DNA of 64,000 nucleotides from Inonotus obliquus (lineage: Eukaryota > Basidiomycota > Agaricomycetes > Hymenochaetales > Hymenochaetaceae): NCBI GenBank assembly GCA_032164295.1, contig JAJHTX010000001.1, positions 3,286,001-3,350,000 of the forward strand. The letters run 5' to 3'. Of the stretch, positions 20,882 through 32,201 are shown in pieces (within the stretch, counting starts at the first letter, position 1; each line of letters starts with the position of its first letter). The notes under the pieces were generated by a model. It did no database searches and was not told the origin of the DNA. It saw only the letters and a list, made by a program, of their open reading frames with translations. A program made the position numbers and the translations under genes.

Positions 20882-22543
20882 TTATTTATCTATATCAGAC
20901 TCAAAGACAACAATAACCTTCGTCAATACTTCGATTTCCTTCGCATGCGAAGGCGTTCCTAGACCGCCACTCCCACTGTGCAAACTCGTCCCGCTGACCG
21001 AAGCTGCACTTCTAGGCGTTCGATGCAGGCGCGCTAGCCCAACTTCCCGCGTACACAGCACCTGGACTGGCTTCTTTGGTGTGCTTTTCCAAATCGCCAT
21101 TGACTGTTGACTGGAATGTCTTTGCATGAGATCTTTGTTGAAAGTCGCCCCGGGACGTGTGTAAAGGAAACTATACTCTCCCGGTGAGGACCCTTCGAAT
21201 CGACCACCTTTTATCTGGTTGGCTAGATTCTCAGCGGATTTGAGCAGAGCGTCGAGCGTCGAACCAATACGATCCCTATGACTACGAACCAGGGAGGCCG
21301 GCTCGCCCGGTGATCCGCTCAGAGAAAGGACGGTAGCAATGTCTCTGAGAGCATTCTCGACGCCCTCGCTGAACTCCTTGTCCACGTTGGAATATTGTTC
21401 TGAATCCTCTGTTTGACGTCATTGAAGGACAAACGGTGATGACGAGGGAACGTACACACCTTCATTGCTCTCCTGACATCTGCGTTTAGAACGCGCATGG
21501 AACGGCCAGTCCTCCACCAGTTTGGCCACGTGATATGACAGCAATGCCCGAAAGCTCAATTCGATGATAGATTTGTTCTTGCTATGATCTCTCGAACGCA
21601 GCATCTGTACCAGGATGCATCCGATACCCTCCGTTAGGTCACAAACCATCTTATTATCAGCCTGTATATTCCTAACTCCAGGCCTGACGTTTGCAGAGGC
21701 GACACAAGCTCTCGCTACCTCGTGTAGCTGCACGTTAATCGTCCTAACTAGTTTTAGAGCCTCTTCTGGTGGGATAGATGGGCGGAGATTCAAACTGGAT
21801 GAAGAGGAGATATCGACGGCCACGTAATCTGATGAGTCGACTGTTCCGGCGCTAACGGTGGCCGTATCACCACGGTCTTCGTTGCTCCTTTCCTGGAGTC
21901 TGCCCTGCTCTGCGACAACTCTCCACATCCCTGGATGTGGCGAAGGCGGACATTCTGGACGTCGTTTAATAATAGCACTATTTCCAGCCATCTCCAATTG
22001 TTCTTCCCCGTCAAACCGTTGGCTGAACGCAAGTCTCTCCGCACGCTCCTCGGCGTTCTTGCAGCGCCTCTCCAAGGTTTCAATCGTGGCCTGTGTTCTG
22101 AGATACCTATGCGTCATTGCGAGTAAGTCTGCACGAAGACTATCTTCGTTTCGTGCGTGCTCTTCGTTCTCTGTGCGTAATCGGGCTATCACTTGTTGCT
22201 GTCTTTGAAATGCCACGAACAACTCTGAGTAAGACCTGTCCGACTGGGCGCTTCGGGGTGATTGTGGTAGGCTTGACGGAGGGTCTGAAAGAAAAGGAGA
22301 AGGAGGTACTGATGGAAGAGCGCTCGAGGGAGGAGAGATGTATGCCTCGCGTCGTCTGCTCTGGCCCCGGCTCTGACCTCGACCCCGGCCCCGACTTCGT
22401 CGCGTATGCTCGTAAACACGCTGATCATCGTCTTGATCGTTGAAGGCTATCCCTGAATCGCGTAAGTAGTCCTCTGCGTCTTTAACTGACTCCTTGTCGT
22501 CCTGGACTTCTTCAGCCGAGAGGGGAAGGGATGGAGGCGGCAT
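20882..22543 (-). CDS. Unrecognised coiled-coil protein
   Basis: Exons 22543-21460 and 21408-20882 (52-nt intron) total 1,611 nt, giving 536 aa. I do not recognise the family. The N-terminus is acidic (DDKESVKDAEDYLRDSG), then an Arg/Gly/Gln stretch (RGRGRGQSRGQSRRR) and Pro/Ser spacers. Next comes a long coiled coil of about 90 residues (FVAFQRQQQVIARLRTENEE onward to NAEERAERLAF). The second half has helical blocks (PPEEALKLVRTINVQLHEVA and IIELSFRALLSYHVAKLVED) and a basic C-terminal part with Ser/Pro and Lys/Pro pairs. A scaffold or cytoskeleton-linked role would fit this layout but is a guess. Confidence 0.72.
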
Positions 22544-24375
22544 ATTCTTAGTTTTCCCGTTAATTACTGACAGTATGATAAGAGGGTGTTGAAAGATGGA
22601 TCAAACAAATGATCAGAGTGTTGGCCGGAAGGGAAGAAGATCGTAGCTGCGGTGTGTGCACCTTCGTTGTTTGTGAGTTCTTGACTTCTCCAGGCGTTCC
22701 CGGCCTTCCTATACTTATGATGTAGATGCAGGTCTGGCCGGACTCCCTCAGCCCCAGGAGTCAGGGTCCTCTCTCCTCTAGAATATCCCCTTCCTTTTTC
22801 ATCGGTGGCAGCTCCCCTGACAGATCTTGAGAAATGCAATCTTTCAGGGACGGACAGACGGACAGGGTGTGTTAATCTTTTTCTTGAAACACAGCATAAA
22901 AAGGTGATGAAAAGGTGTCGCTGCCGAACTGAGTTCGGTTACCGATTGTTCTGGTGAGTTATGCATGTGTGTCTGCACGGCTAGGTGTCAGATCATTACT
23001 CACTATTTACATGACTATATGTATTTATCTATCTAGATGTATGCCGCGCCGCCGCTCTTACGCCTTAGGAACAGAATTCTGTGATGTCTTTGGGATTCTT
23101 AGAAGTTCTTTTGGGACTTGGCGAAGATAGATGAATTGAAAGAAGTTTCTGTTTTCTGAAGAAAGGTTTGCTTGTTGTTATTATTTGCATGGATGCAATT
23201 GATCCGCTCCACTTCAGCCAAACTCTACTAGAGAATGGATGGCTGGAAGATTATGATGAAGGATGACGGATGTCAGGTGTCCCCGTATGTACGCCTTACG
23301 ACAGTACTTACGAGGGCACCAATATCACGAAGTTTAGCAGCAATAGGTCGCCGAGTCCCGACACGGAGATAGAAATGGAAGTGAGGGTTTAGATCTATGT
23401 AGGTATTTCCCATAATGCTTTTACACAGTTCAAGTGACCACTGTAAATGTTAGGAATGTAATGAAATGAGTTGACGGGTGAGATAGGTGATAAGCGGACG
23501 AGAGGAACCTCCTCCTAATAAGATACGTTGAGCATATGGTTCGGTCTTACCTCACCTCCTTTTGAGGATATCAGAGGATCATATGGATGAGAAGGTTGAG
23601 AGGACAAGGACTACCTTTGAAGTCAATGGGAGACAAATCATGAGAGCTTCGTTCTTATCTCTTACGATTCTTCTGTGTACATCGTTATCGACTTCCGGAA
23701 TTTAGGAAGTAGTTCTGGTCGGAAGTGTTCCGGATATATCAACTTTGTGCTTGTCGACTCGTGTGCCTGTATATATCAACTCTGTGCTTGTCGACTCGTG
23801 TGCCTGTATACACAAATAACTTACATCCGACGGCGGCTTGGACGTGTGTACAGTGTATCTACTACCATCATGATCATGATCATCGTAACCTTGTATATTG
23901 ATGTTAATCTCCCCTTACTGTGTGAAATGATAATGAGTAGACTGATATATATTTTTAAACATTTTATATGGCTTGGCGTGCGTGTGTACATTGATGCTTG
24001 CTGATGTTGGTTGTGTAAACGGTAATTTGAATTATAGCTATGTCCTGTAGATCGTATATGTATGCATGTCCGTTATGGTTCTGATCGCGAGCAAGAAGGG
24101 AATTTGAGGTAGGAGGTTAGAAGTAGAAGAGAGTGACTGTGAAGGAGGCAGGAGAAAGGAAAGAAGAGAGTTGGAAAGCGTTTTATTGATACAGATGGTA
24201 GAAAGTTAATTGGATGAGAGAACCAATTGAAAGGAAAAGAAAGTTGTGGATACAAAACATGATTAAAAAGAATAGAGTATTATGAAAGTTAAGCAGCAAG
24301 GAGGTATAACAAAACACGAACAAGATAATAAAGACCATTAGAAAGACATGTGTTTTAAACTTGCAAAAAGAATCT
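22544..24375. other. Gene-poor 1.8-kb stretch
   Basis: No convincing coding region lies between the coiled-coil gene's start and the BTB gene's stop. The right half is A/T-rich with TATATAT-like runs and alternating ATGATC triplets (near 23868). It also holds the 37-bp tandem duplication at 23734-23807 and a short GACGGACA doublet near 22849. It probably contains the promoter of the coiled-coil gene and the BTB 3' UTR. A long non-coding RNA cannot be excluded from sequence alone. Confidence 0.5.
23734..23807. repeat. Tandem duplication of a 37-bp unit
   Basis: Two head-to-tail copies, 23734-23770 and 23771-23807, differ at one base (TTT versus TCT). Each starts ATATATCAACT and ends GTGTGCCTGT. 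The near identity points to a recent local slippage or unequal-exchange event. Confidence 0.9.
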
Positions 24376-27236
24376 TCAAACAACACCAAGAACAACCGTA
24401 GCCCTCAAACTACATTCCTTCTTCATAATCCCCGTCCCATCCCCACTCTCATTTGCACTCGCACCGGCATTAACATCAACAGGAATAAGTTCCTCACTCT
24501 GCAAAGCACTAGACTTCCATCCCCAACTCCTCCCAACCAAGAACGCATCAGGAGCGCTTGTAAACTTCGTAAGCGCACCACCAGTAGGTGACATACATAA
24601 TAGTGTGAAATGTGCTCGAACGGCTTCACGTGGATCACGATACGGTTGCGATGGTGGACGTGGAGCTTGAGCATGTTGAGGAGATGTGATGACGCGGATG
24701 TTACTTGAACTGCTATTAGTTGTAGGCGGAGAAGTACCAGCGATACCTGTTGAAGGCGGAGAGTAGGAAGGTGCTGGAGTTGTACTTCGTGATGGACCGT
24801 TTGTATTTCGCGAAGCAGGACGATAGAGTGAGGGAGTCGAAGAGCTCGTGTGTATGTAACCTGGTTGGACGCTCCCAGTCGTCCATCTTCTCTCGTCACT
24901 ACTAGACGCTGTGGGCAGCACCATCAAAGGCGGAGAACTAGGAATCGGAATCGTCTCAACGGTACTCAACCGGTGCAAGTACATCCCCAACTGAAACCCT
25001 TTCTTCCTAACGACTTGCACGTAAACATTGAATAGACTACCTGCGTACCAAATCGTTTGTGAAGTAAGGCGAGCCTTTTCTTGGAGATTTTCGACGCCCC
25101 AGAATTCGACGCCGAAACGGATAGGAGGGAAGGATGACCACGAAATTTGACCCTTTGGGTCAGCTGCAACGCAAGCAGCGGCATCTCGTGGGCGACTGAG
25201 GATGCCGAAGAATGTGTCCGGTGCATACGATGTGAACCCTTTAGAAGTGCCGGATTTCGCGGTGGGACCAGAAGCCGTTGGTTGTGGGTTAAATAATTGA
25301 TCCATCGATGCGCCTTCGATACCTGCCGTGTCTCCAATCCGTGAACTCGAGTCGACAGGAATAGGGTGATAGGCTTTGTTCGCATCTACCGCACCATGAA
25401 GGTATCCTGTCAACTTCTCCTTTATTTCCGTCGTTGTTACGCTCAAGCCGAGGCCGTCGCGGGTAGACGCAGGTGAGCGCGGTGGCGTGGATGGAGAAGA
25501 TGGGGAAGAGTTCTGTCGGTGGGTGATATGATGCCTCAAGACGGATTGATCCCAATGTGCAGCTTGAATGACGGAGGCGGGTACATAAGGCCTTCCAATG
25601 CGTGGTGATACATCTTGAGAAATTTCAATGAGATCGTTGAGCGACTACAAAAAAGTAGTGTCAGAAATCCAAACGACCACGAAGGATAGCATATGCAGAC
25701 CCACCATGTGCATGTAGTGCATTCCAGTAGCGAACAGTTCGTCCCATTCTTTCTCTTCGGACGGCTCGACCGATGCCCTACGTCGAAGCTCAACAACTCT
25801 TTTTGCAAGATCATACCTCTCACGCTCGTCTTTCACAAAGAAAGAATCACTCGACAGCACGACCCTTGCCCATGTCGCGTCCATCCCACCTCGCCTCCAG
25901 ATAAGAGGCACATCACCTTTTGCTATTGTCGCTAAGATAGGTGCACCTGACGCGTGCGATTCTGTTAAAGCACGCCGTCGACCGGTAGAAGAACCTTCCT
26001 TCCCATTACCACCGGAGCTAACATCAGATGAGCTTTCGTTTGTCTCAGCTGCTTCTTCATACAACAACATGTCCACACCCCAGCGGCACAGCCAACACGC
26101 GGCAGCCTCGCCAATTTTGTTTGATGCGGCACCATACATGAAAACAAGACCACCGGAATCAAAATTATCCTGCGCTTGGCCCGGTCCTGTCATGCTATCT
26201 GAGTCAGACTCCTCACTTTGGGAGTCGTGGTCTGGAGCAGATGCTGTTTTTTGAGCTGGGCAGTCGTCATCCGGGATTATTTTAGTACTCCACTTAGAAC
26301 GACCCGAGCGAACGCTCTTCGATCGTAATGACGCGGTCGTAGCGTTACGGGCTTCCTGGCACAAATTCTCGAGACTCACGGCCGCGTCCGCGTCTTCGTC
26401 GGTTTTTTCACCAATACCATTTCCAATTGCAAAATTCAGGTACCTGATGACGGTGTGCGGCCCGAGCGACCTGAGCACGAGCTGGATAGCCTGGGAGACA
26501 ACGGAGGGAATAGACAGATAGATAGCTGTTGCGAGGAGTGAGAGTAAAAAGCGTGGACTGGCATTATGTTGTCCTTGTGGGCAGTCAGTCCGAGGCGAAG
26601 TTCGCGGAAAGGATGGCGTAAGAGGTTCTCTTCGAGACGGAGTAAGTCGGGGATCGACAAAGAGAGCGGGGCCACCTCCATACAATCGGGATAAGCATAT
26701 TCTATAAATATTTGTAAGTGCGGAGGACCGACGGAATGAAATCCACTGGTGACGTACTCGAACGCTACAACACGTGAATGATCAAAGTCAGTACAAGGCA
26801 CTATCCTGGCTGAAGGTGAACGCACCAGCACGAGTGATATTAGGGTCGTCGAATATTACGGTTATCTCTCCACGGCTGCCTTTGGAAGCCGCTTCGCGGA
26901 AGCCACCGTCAAACAGCGAGCGGAAGAAGCCCTTGGTCAATGTTTAAGTATGGCTGCGATGGGAATACTTGCAAAAGTACATACAGCTTGAATAAGAACT
27001 ACTTTGTGTAGACGGTATATGCCTTCCCATGTACCGCGTACACGGAGAGACACGTCGGCTGTTCGGCCGGATAGGAACGCACTATACAGATGAGATTGTA
27101 TGTCGTTGGGCGTAGGCATATGATCTATGTCGTTGTCGCTATGAACGGGACGGAGGAGAGCAAGAGGGGGCGAGGTTGAGGGAGAAACTGAGTGTGAAGC
27201 TATCTGCAGATTACCGAGTGAACTGTAGGTCCGCAT
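24376..27236 (-). CDS. BTB/POZ-domain protein (germ cell-less-like layout)
   Basis: Five exons (27236-26985, 26931-26826, 26764-26758, 26701-25705, 25644-24376) total 2,631 nt, giving 876 aa. The BTB domain spans roughly residues 45-125: FLSGRTADVSLRVRG, YRLHKVVLIQAGFFRSLFDG, then FEICLSRLYGGGP after two splices. Behind it is a BACK-like helical region, an acidic Ser-rich linker (SEESDSDSMTGPG) and a C-terminal globular part (IRFGVEFWGVENLQEKARL, FQLGMYLHRLSTVE, FTLLCMSPTGGALTKF). BTB proteins often act as cullin-3 adaptors or chromatin/nuclear-envelope factors. The C-terminal part resembles what I know of germ cell-less relatives, but that label is tentative. Confidence 0.85.
26758..26764 (-). 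other. 7-nt microexon in the BTB domain
   Basis: The exon CGTTCGA lies between TTGTAG and GTACGT. The introns are 26765-26825 (61 nt, GTGCGT donor) and 26702-26757 (56 nt, TTATAG acceptor). With it the protein reads TRAAFEICLSRLYGGGP, a standard end of a BTB domain, and the whole gene stays in frame. Without it the frame breaks. Confidence 0.8.
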
Positions 27237-27691
27237 ACTTGTACCTGTAGAGTAAACACAGGTATGTAATTAATAATGGGTCTCGGGAGACGTAGTGCCA
27301 AGCCCTTCAGCACAGACTAGTCCGGGTTTCAGCACCCCAGCGCACAGCGCTAGATTATGGTGAAATATCACTGGCTTTGACCTTTGTTGTTGTCGAGAGA
27401 AATAAGTGGTCGTGCAGGAGGTTGAGGTGGTTTGAAGGGGCGTGTGTAAATGATCGATAAATAAAGAAATTTACCTCGTGGCGGTGCCCTCGGCCCGGCC
27501 GGACTTCGGCCCATTATTATCTGTTTTATTCATGGCTTTTTTCTTCATTTTCTCTCCGCGTTACTCCTTTTGCTGGTCCTGCAGCCTGGTATGTCCTCTT
27601 CTCGTGCAAACATTCTCCTTGTTCTTGTCCTCGCTGTAACATTAAACCGCATCTATTAATCCTTAGGCTGTATTATATTTGCTCTCCGATC
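27237..27691. promoter_or_regulatory. Divergent promoter region (BTB / cullin-NTD genes)
   Basis: These 455 bp separate two outward-facing starts. An AG acceptor-like TACAG just before the BTB ATG (minus strand, about 27243) suggests a 5' UTR intron. A T/C-rich run lies near 27530-27560 on the plus strand. No gene was seen. Confidence 0.45.
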
Positions 27692-28786
27692 ATGGCGTCG
27701 AGCAAGAGTGGTAACGGATCTGGGTCTGCCAGCAGTTCCCCAAACTCAAAGGGTAAAGGAAAATCAATGCCTGCGGTTGGCAGTGCCAACCCTTCAGCCT
27801 CCTTTGCATCTCTATGGAACTATATCGAACCAGCTCTCGATCACATCGTATGTTCATCTACAAACGACACAGAGAAGGCCCCTCCTATCGATGTAGCATA
27901 TCACATGGGAATTCACACCGCGGTTTATAACTATTTCACCTCTGTTAGTCGTTTCGGAGTCGATGCTCTTGCTGCTCCGCGTTCTGGAGGTTTGGGAGGA
28001 GGAGGGTCTGGGTTGGTTAATGGTGCCCGGGCTCCGACACCACCGGGAAACCCTCATGGTGCCGATCTATACGAGAAATTAGACAAGTATTACTCCGAAG
28101 TCTGTCAAGAGCTCCTCGCCAGCGTACCCGTCGACGATGCAAATCTATTATACTACCTCCTCCCCGTCTATAAGCGATACCACGCTGGTACGAACTCAGT
28201 ACACCGTTTGCTGAACTACGTAAACCGACACTATGTCAAACGAGCAGTGGAGGAGGATCGTGGGTGGTTACGGCTAGCAGATATTTTGGACGCAGTTGCT
28301 CAAGCCATTGAGGAGAATGCTCCGCGTGAGCAACTCGCTACACGTCTCCGCGAACGCAGATTGAACGAGTTGAAGAGATGGGGATTCAACGAAGGAGATC
28401 CATCCGAAGCCCTCTCACGGGCTGAAGCAGCAGCCGAAGCAGCCAGTCCAACCGATCGTATCGTCCCCCTTTCATCCATGGCCAATCGTCGCTTCCGCGA
28501 AGTCGTTATCAAACCACTCCTCGCTGTTCCCAAGGTGAAAAGGGGTCCGAGTACGGGGAAGAAGAAATATAAGAAACCGCCTGATGTCTCTGGTGAGGGA
28601 CCTGGAGCGAAATCCCGTTTGGCACGTGCGGTGAAGGAGTTGATTGAGTCGAAGAATGATGAGACAATACAGGAGAGACGGAAGATAGCCGGAGAAGTGA
28701 ATAATATGCTCGCCACAGTTGGTATACCCGTTGATCATGCGTTGAGGAAGAAATTGGATAGGTTCCTGCAGAGGCCGTCGGGCTGA
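27692..28786 (+). CDS. Stand-alone cullin N-terminal-domain protein
   Basis: One uninterrupted exon gives 364 aa. Residues about 38-195 match the first cullin repeats of CUL1-type cullins: SLWNYIEPALDHIV, MGIHTAVYNYFTS, DLYEKLDKYY, LLYYLLPVYKRYHAGTNSVHRL, LNYVNRHYVKRAVEEDRG. In cullins this part binds Skp1 or BTB adaptors. The cullin homology domain that binds the RING protein Rbx1 and the neddylation lysine region are absent. The C-terminal half instead is Glu/Arg-rich helix, then a basic stretch (KGKKKYKKPP-like, KRGPSTGKKKYKK) and a final helix. It could titrate adaptors away from a real SCF ligase or have a new role. Intron loss sets it apart from every neighbour. Confidence 0.82.
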   Translation: MASSKSGNGSGSASSSPNSKGKGKSMPAVGSANPSASFASLWNYIEPALDHIVCSSTNDTEKAPPIDVAYHMGIHTAVYNYFTSVSRFGVDALAAPRSGGLGGGGSGLVNGARAPTPPGNPHGADLYEKLDKYYSEVCQELLASVPVDDANLLYYLLPVYKRYHAGTNSVHRLLNYVNRHYVKRAVEEDRGWLRLADILDAVAQAIEENAPREQLATRLRERRLNELKRWGFNEGDPSEALSRAEAAAEAASPTDRIVPLSSMANRRFREVVIKPLLAVPKVKRGPSTGKKKYKKPPDVSGEGPGAKSRLARAVKELIESKNDETIQERRKIAGEVNNMLATVGIPVDHALRKKLDRFLQRPSG

Positions 28787-29507
28787 GCTCGCAACTGCTC
28801 TACTTCTTATTTCGTGTCATTTCATTTCATCTCACATCATCATATTCTTCTATCTCGCCTATGATTTTCGTCGATCTCATTGATTGTTGTTCTATTTGAA
28901 TTTCTCGAAAGCGGAATTTTTGGGTTAAACCCTTCATTTCTATGACACTTGATTTCTATCTGTGTTGGAATATACATGCGTATGGCAGGCGCCATTTCCA
29001 GTGCATATTTTTTATGCGATCTGAATATGATACGTATCATCACCGGATGCAGTTCGAAGGTTCGAAGGATCCGATGTGGCGGAGTAGTCATAACCTAGAT
29101 CATACTTGACGGGATAAGGATATCATTATTGTCTTATCACTTAGTATGTATGCTTCCCTATATACTGTATGTGCTTCGGACCTTTTGTATCTCAAGCAGT
29201 CTGGTGTCAGGAGACGTGCTTGAGCAAGCAATAAATTCTTGCTTAACTCGCCAGCCGGGGGTAACAGTGGCACTAACACGATATATCATCTTGCATAAAA
29301 AATGGATCGGATCATTAATAACAGAATACACAGAATATACCTGCCTCGGTCAGACCGCATTCACAGGTCGGAGTATTCCGTTAATCAACGCTTTTAAAGA
29401 CTAATATAATACATGATACAGACCACAACCCGGTACAAAACGAAGCATAAGACGAAGCGATGGAAAGTTATGCAATAGCGATTGGTTCGGATGTAGTCAT
29501 GTAAGGT
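28787..29507. other. Convergent intergenic stretch (cullin-NTD / DHODH)
   Basis: These 721 bp contain T-rich 3' UTR-like sequence after the cullin gene and A-rich sequence before the DHODH stop. An imperfect palindrome CTTGCT...AGCAAG-like motif occurs near 29218-29245. No gene is supported. Confidence 0.45.
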
Positions 29508-30590
29508 CTAACCTCCAGCAGTCTCCGACAAAATCCGAAACGCCCTAACGCCCTCTCGTCCAAGCAGCGTCGCACATGCAACAACACTAGCTCCAGCTTT
29601 ACGCATACGAGCGAGAGCAGCAGGAGTAGTAACACCACCTATCCCAACAATAGCTATATGACGAAGTGCCGGGTCAGTCGAACTTGATAAGAGTTTCGAA
29701 AAAGTGTACACGTTCCCGAGAGAAAGAGAGTGAATGTATTCGCCTGCTAGGCCGCCGAGAGGCGTAGGTAACGCGTATAAGGATTCGGATGGCGTGTTTT
29801 TATCTCCAGGAACGGTAAGAGCTTGATCAGCGAAAAGTAAACTTGACCCAAGAGTATTCGTACACGAAAGAAACGCAATTGGGTTATAACGTTCTCCATC
29901 GATATCCCTCGATAAATCTTTAATGAGTGCATGGATATCCGAGAATTGTGTTGAATATGTGTAGGGTGGGAGTTTCAGCCCAATCGTTAATGTCCGGTCT
30001 GACCAATATGCCATGGCAAGTACGGCAAGTAAGGGGCTGAGTAGAGCGGGTGTATAGGATGGTGGTGGCGCATTAGTGATATTAGGACAGCTTGTGTTAA
30101 GTTCGATTCCGATTCTGCTTGTGGAGGATTGGGCATCTGTGTCGTTGAGCTTTTGACGAAGTTGTTGAATTGCTTCGACCATGTTCTTAAGCTCTGATGG
30201 AGAAGACGACGTTATACTGATAATAATCGGCTTTGTCGCGCTTTTGCTTTGTAAAAGGGACTCGACCCATAATATGTATCGAGTGAGGGGGTAAGGAGAA
30301 TATCCGTATGAATTGACGGAAGACATGGAATCGGCTGAGAATGCTACCTACAGTTTAACAACGTAAAGTCAATAGATAAAATGAATACATTCTATGAAAT
30401 CGGTGGATGAGCTCACCGTATGGACAGCAGGATAATTCTCCGCAAACCCATTCAAAGTCGCGGTTCGAGTAGTTATCGCGCCTGTGTATTCACAAGCATA
30501 GAGTTCTCGAAGCTGCTTCTCATCCGAAGCCCAAGCGCACGAAGCGTTCATCAAAGCGGGAGAAACATTTAATCGGTTAATAGTAGCCAT
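29508..30590 (-). CDS. URA1: Dihydroorotate dehydrogenase, class 1A (fumarate-linked, cytosolic)
   Basis: It should convert dihydroorotate to orotate in pyrimidine synthesis. Exons 30590-30417 and 30347-29508 total 1,014 nt, giving 337 aa. Motifs: SPALMNASC, TRTATLNGF, SMSSVNSYGY, IELNTSCPN (the catalytic Cys of class 1 enzymes), IGLKLPPYTY, AFLSCTNTLG and IAIVGIGGVTT (FMN phosphate site). There is no mitochondrial presequence or membrane helix, and the catalytic base is Cys rather than the Ser of class 2. So it is not the usual respiratory-chain enzyme. It may serve alongside a class 2 enzyme elsewhere in the genome. Confidence 0.9.
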
Positions 30591-30762
30591 CTTGACAGAC
30601 CTACAAAGTCGTCGTGGTACAAGACAAAGAAACGTAGAGATAGCGCCCGTGCCATCACCATGCTCAATAAACTCTCTCTCAAGTCGTTGATAAGGGACAG
30701 CATGATTACATAACAGAGCACTTGGGACTGAACAAAACAACATACAGAAATAATAGTGATGA

Positions 30763-31660
30763 TCATTTTAACGACTCTTCCCGCTCGACGACAAATCGTT
30801 CAAGTTTAATAAGGATGGTCGTCCGTGAGGGATAGGTATCTGTTGGTGTGTTATGTGCAGTAACTCGACCAGGCTGAGATGAATATATAAAAAAGAAATC
30901 CAGAATGTTGAAGCTGGAATAACTCACGAAACCTAGTCCATCTAAGACCGCTTCGACTATCCCAGCCGTGAGCGATGAACAGCTCAGCTGACTCATTTCT
31001 CGTGGAACCGATATATATCGTGTTATCGGGGGATCATTGTCAATAATCATATCTTCATACAAACAGAGAGGGATCAGACTGTTGTTTCGTACACTGAGTT
31101 GCGGCGGACTTACACTCGTCATCATGCTCTACACTCTTTTCGATGGCATCTGCCGGTTTACCGAAGACGGTCCGCCAAACTTGGGTGTGTATGGACATTA
31201 GAGCGGGTAAAAATCGGATTTCGCGTTTCGGAGCTTTGGATTGCATTTCCGTTCTCCAGGTCATCAATTCCAGAACACGAGTGCCAATGCGATATCCTAG
31301 TACGTTCAGTCTGGATAACTCTAGTCAAGCCTTGACCTCGCTTTCGAGTCCATAAACATACCTTCGCTCAAGGTCAGCAATCCCAGAAACACGTTTCTGC
31401 GTATACTGAACAATTTCCGAAAATAAGAACGCAAACGCCGACAACGACACTTCCGAGTTTCGAGTTTTATTGAGGTGTCGTTCGTAGACATTCGGTCGCG
31501 GTCGTGCTATAGCTGCGATAGCTGCAAGGTTACTCGATGAGGGTGGAGCGGTTGGAAAGGAAAAGCGCGTTGAGCTTGAGGCGGGCGAGAAGTGCTCCGA
31601 GGAAACGGAGGCGCTTGATAGGACGGACATTCGTGGGTTGACTGGCTGTGGGTAGGACAT
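30763..31660 (-). CDS. trs31: TRAPP complex subunit TRS31/TRAPPC5
   Basis: TRAPP is the tethering complex and GEF for Ypt1/Rab1 in ER-Golgi traffic. After a Ser/Pro-rich leader come YERHLNKTRNSEVSLSAFAF, LFSEIVQYTQKRVSGI, LERRLNVLGYRIGTRVLEL and MTWRTEMQSKAPKREIRFL, the most conserved Bet3-family blocks of Trs31. YMIIDNDPPITRYISVP and the C-terminal SSLTAGIVEAVLDGLGF follow, with a last exon ending FVVEREESLK. Four exons are separated by 45-75 nt introns. Joining at 5'-CCAG/ACTGAAC near 31310 rather than the next AG gives the family sequence. It is 172 bp downstream of the next gene's start on the same strand order. Confidence 0.95.
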
Positions 31661-32201
31661 CTTGCTGATAATCTAAAGAGTCCTCTCTCTGGCAAATTTG
31701 GAGTATTATAGAGATCAGAGATTGGAATTCGAAGTCGATCGTCGCATCAGACTCGGTGACCACGTGATGTAGACGCGTCGCAGTGGCGGTCATTTTCAAT
31801 GTCCGATCCCCATAGATCCGCATCGCATCAATGATTCTCAACCCGTCAGACTTGACATTAGAATCTAAAATTGTCCTGCCAGGATTATTCATTGAATCAA
31901 AACGCGATACAATTGGTGAGTATCGTGGTTTCAGGTTGATATCTTCTACTAGTACATGCATGTCTATGGTCTAGATGAGATAGCTGCACTATAAGCGCTA
32001 CCCAAATAAATAGTATATATCTGTATGATTGAGGCATGATACATAACATAATATTGTGCAACTTCCGTGGTACGATCCAGTATAATACAAGACCAAAGAG
32101 ACCGACATAATCATGATAATAAACATCGTGGTTATCGAAAAAAGAGAAGGCCGAATCCTTTGTTATAATAAGTGACGAAATAATTCTGGAGAACTGGAGT
32201 A
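31661..32201. promoter_or_regulatory. TRS31 upstream region
   Basis: These 541 bp contain no convincing gene. A CACGTG (31763) and an ACGCGT (31772) sit about 100 bp upstream of the TRS31 ATG. Confidence 0.4.

Noticed and set aside
29129..29404. Open frame of 91 codons on the plus strand between cullin-NTD and DHODH
   Set aside because: It shows no motif, irregular composition and no plausible start context.
31530..31961. Open frame of 143 codons on the minus strand upstream of TRS31
   Set aside because: It overlaps the TRS31 N-terminus in another frame and has no recognisable motif.
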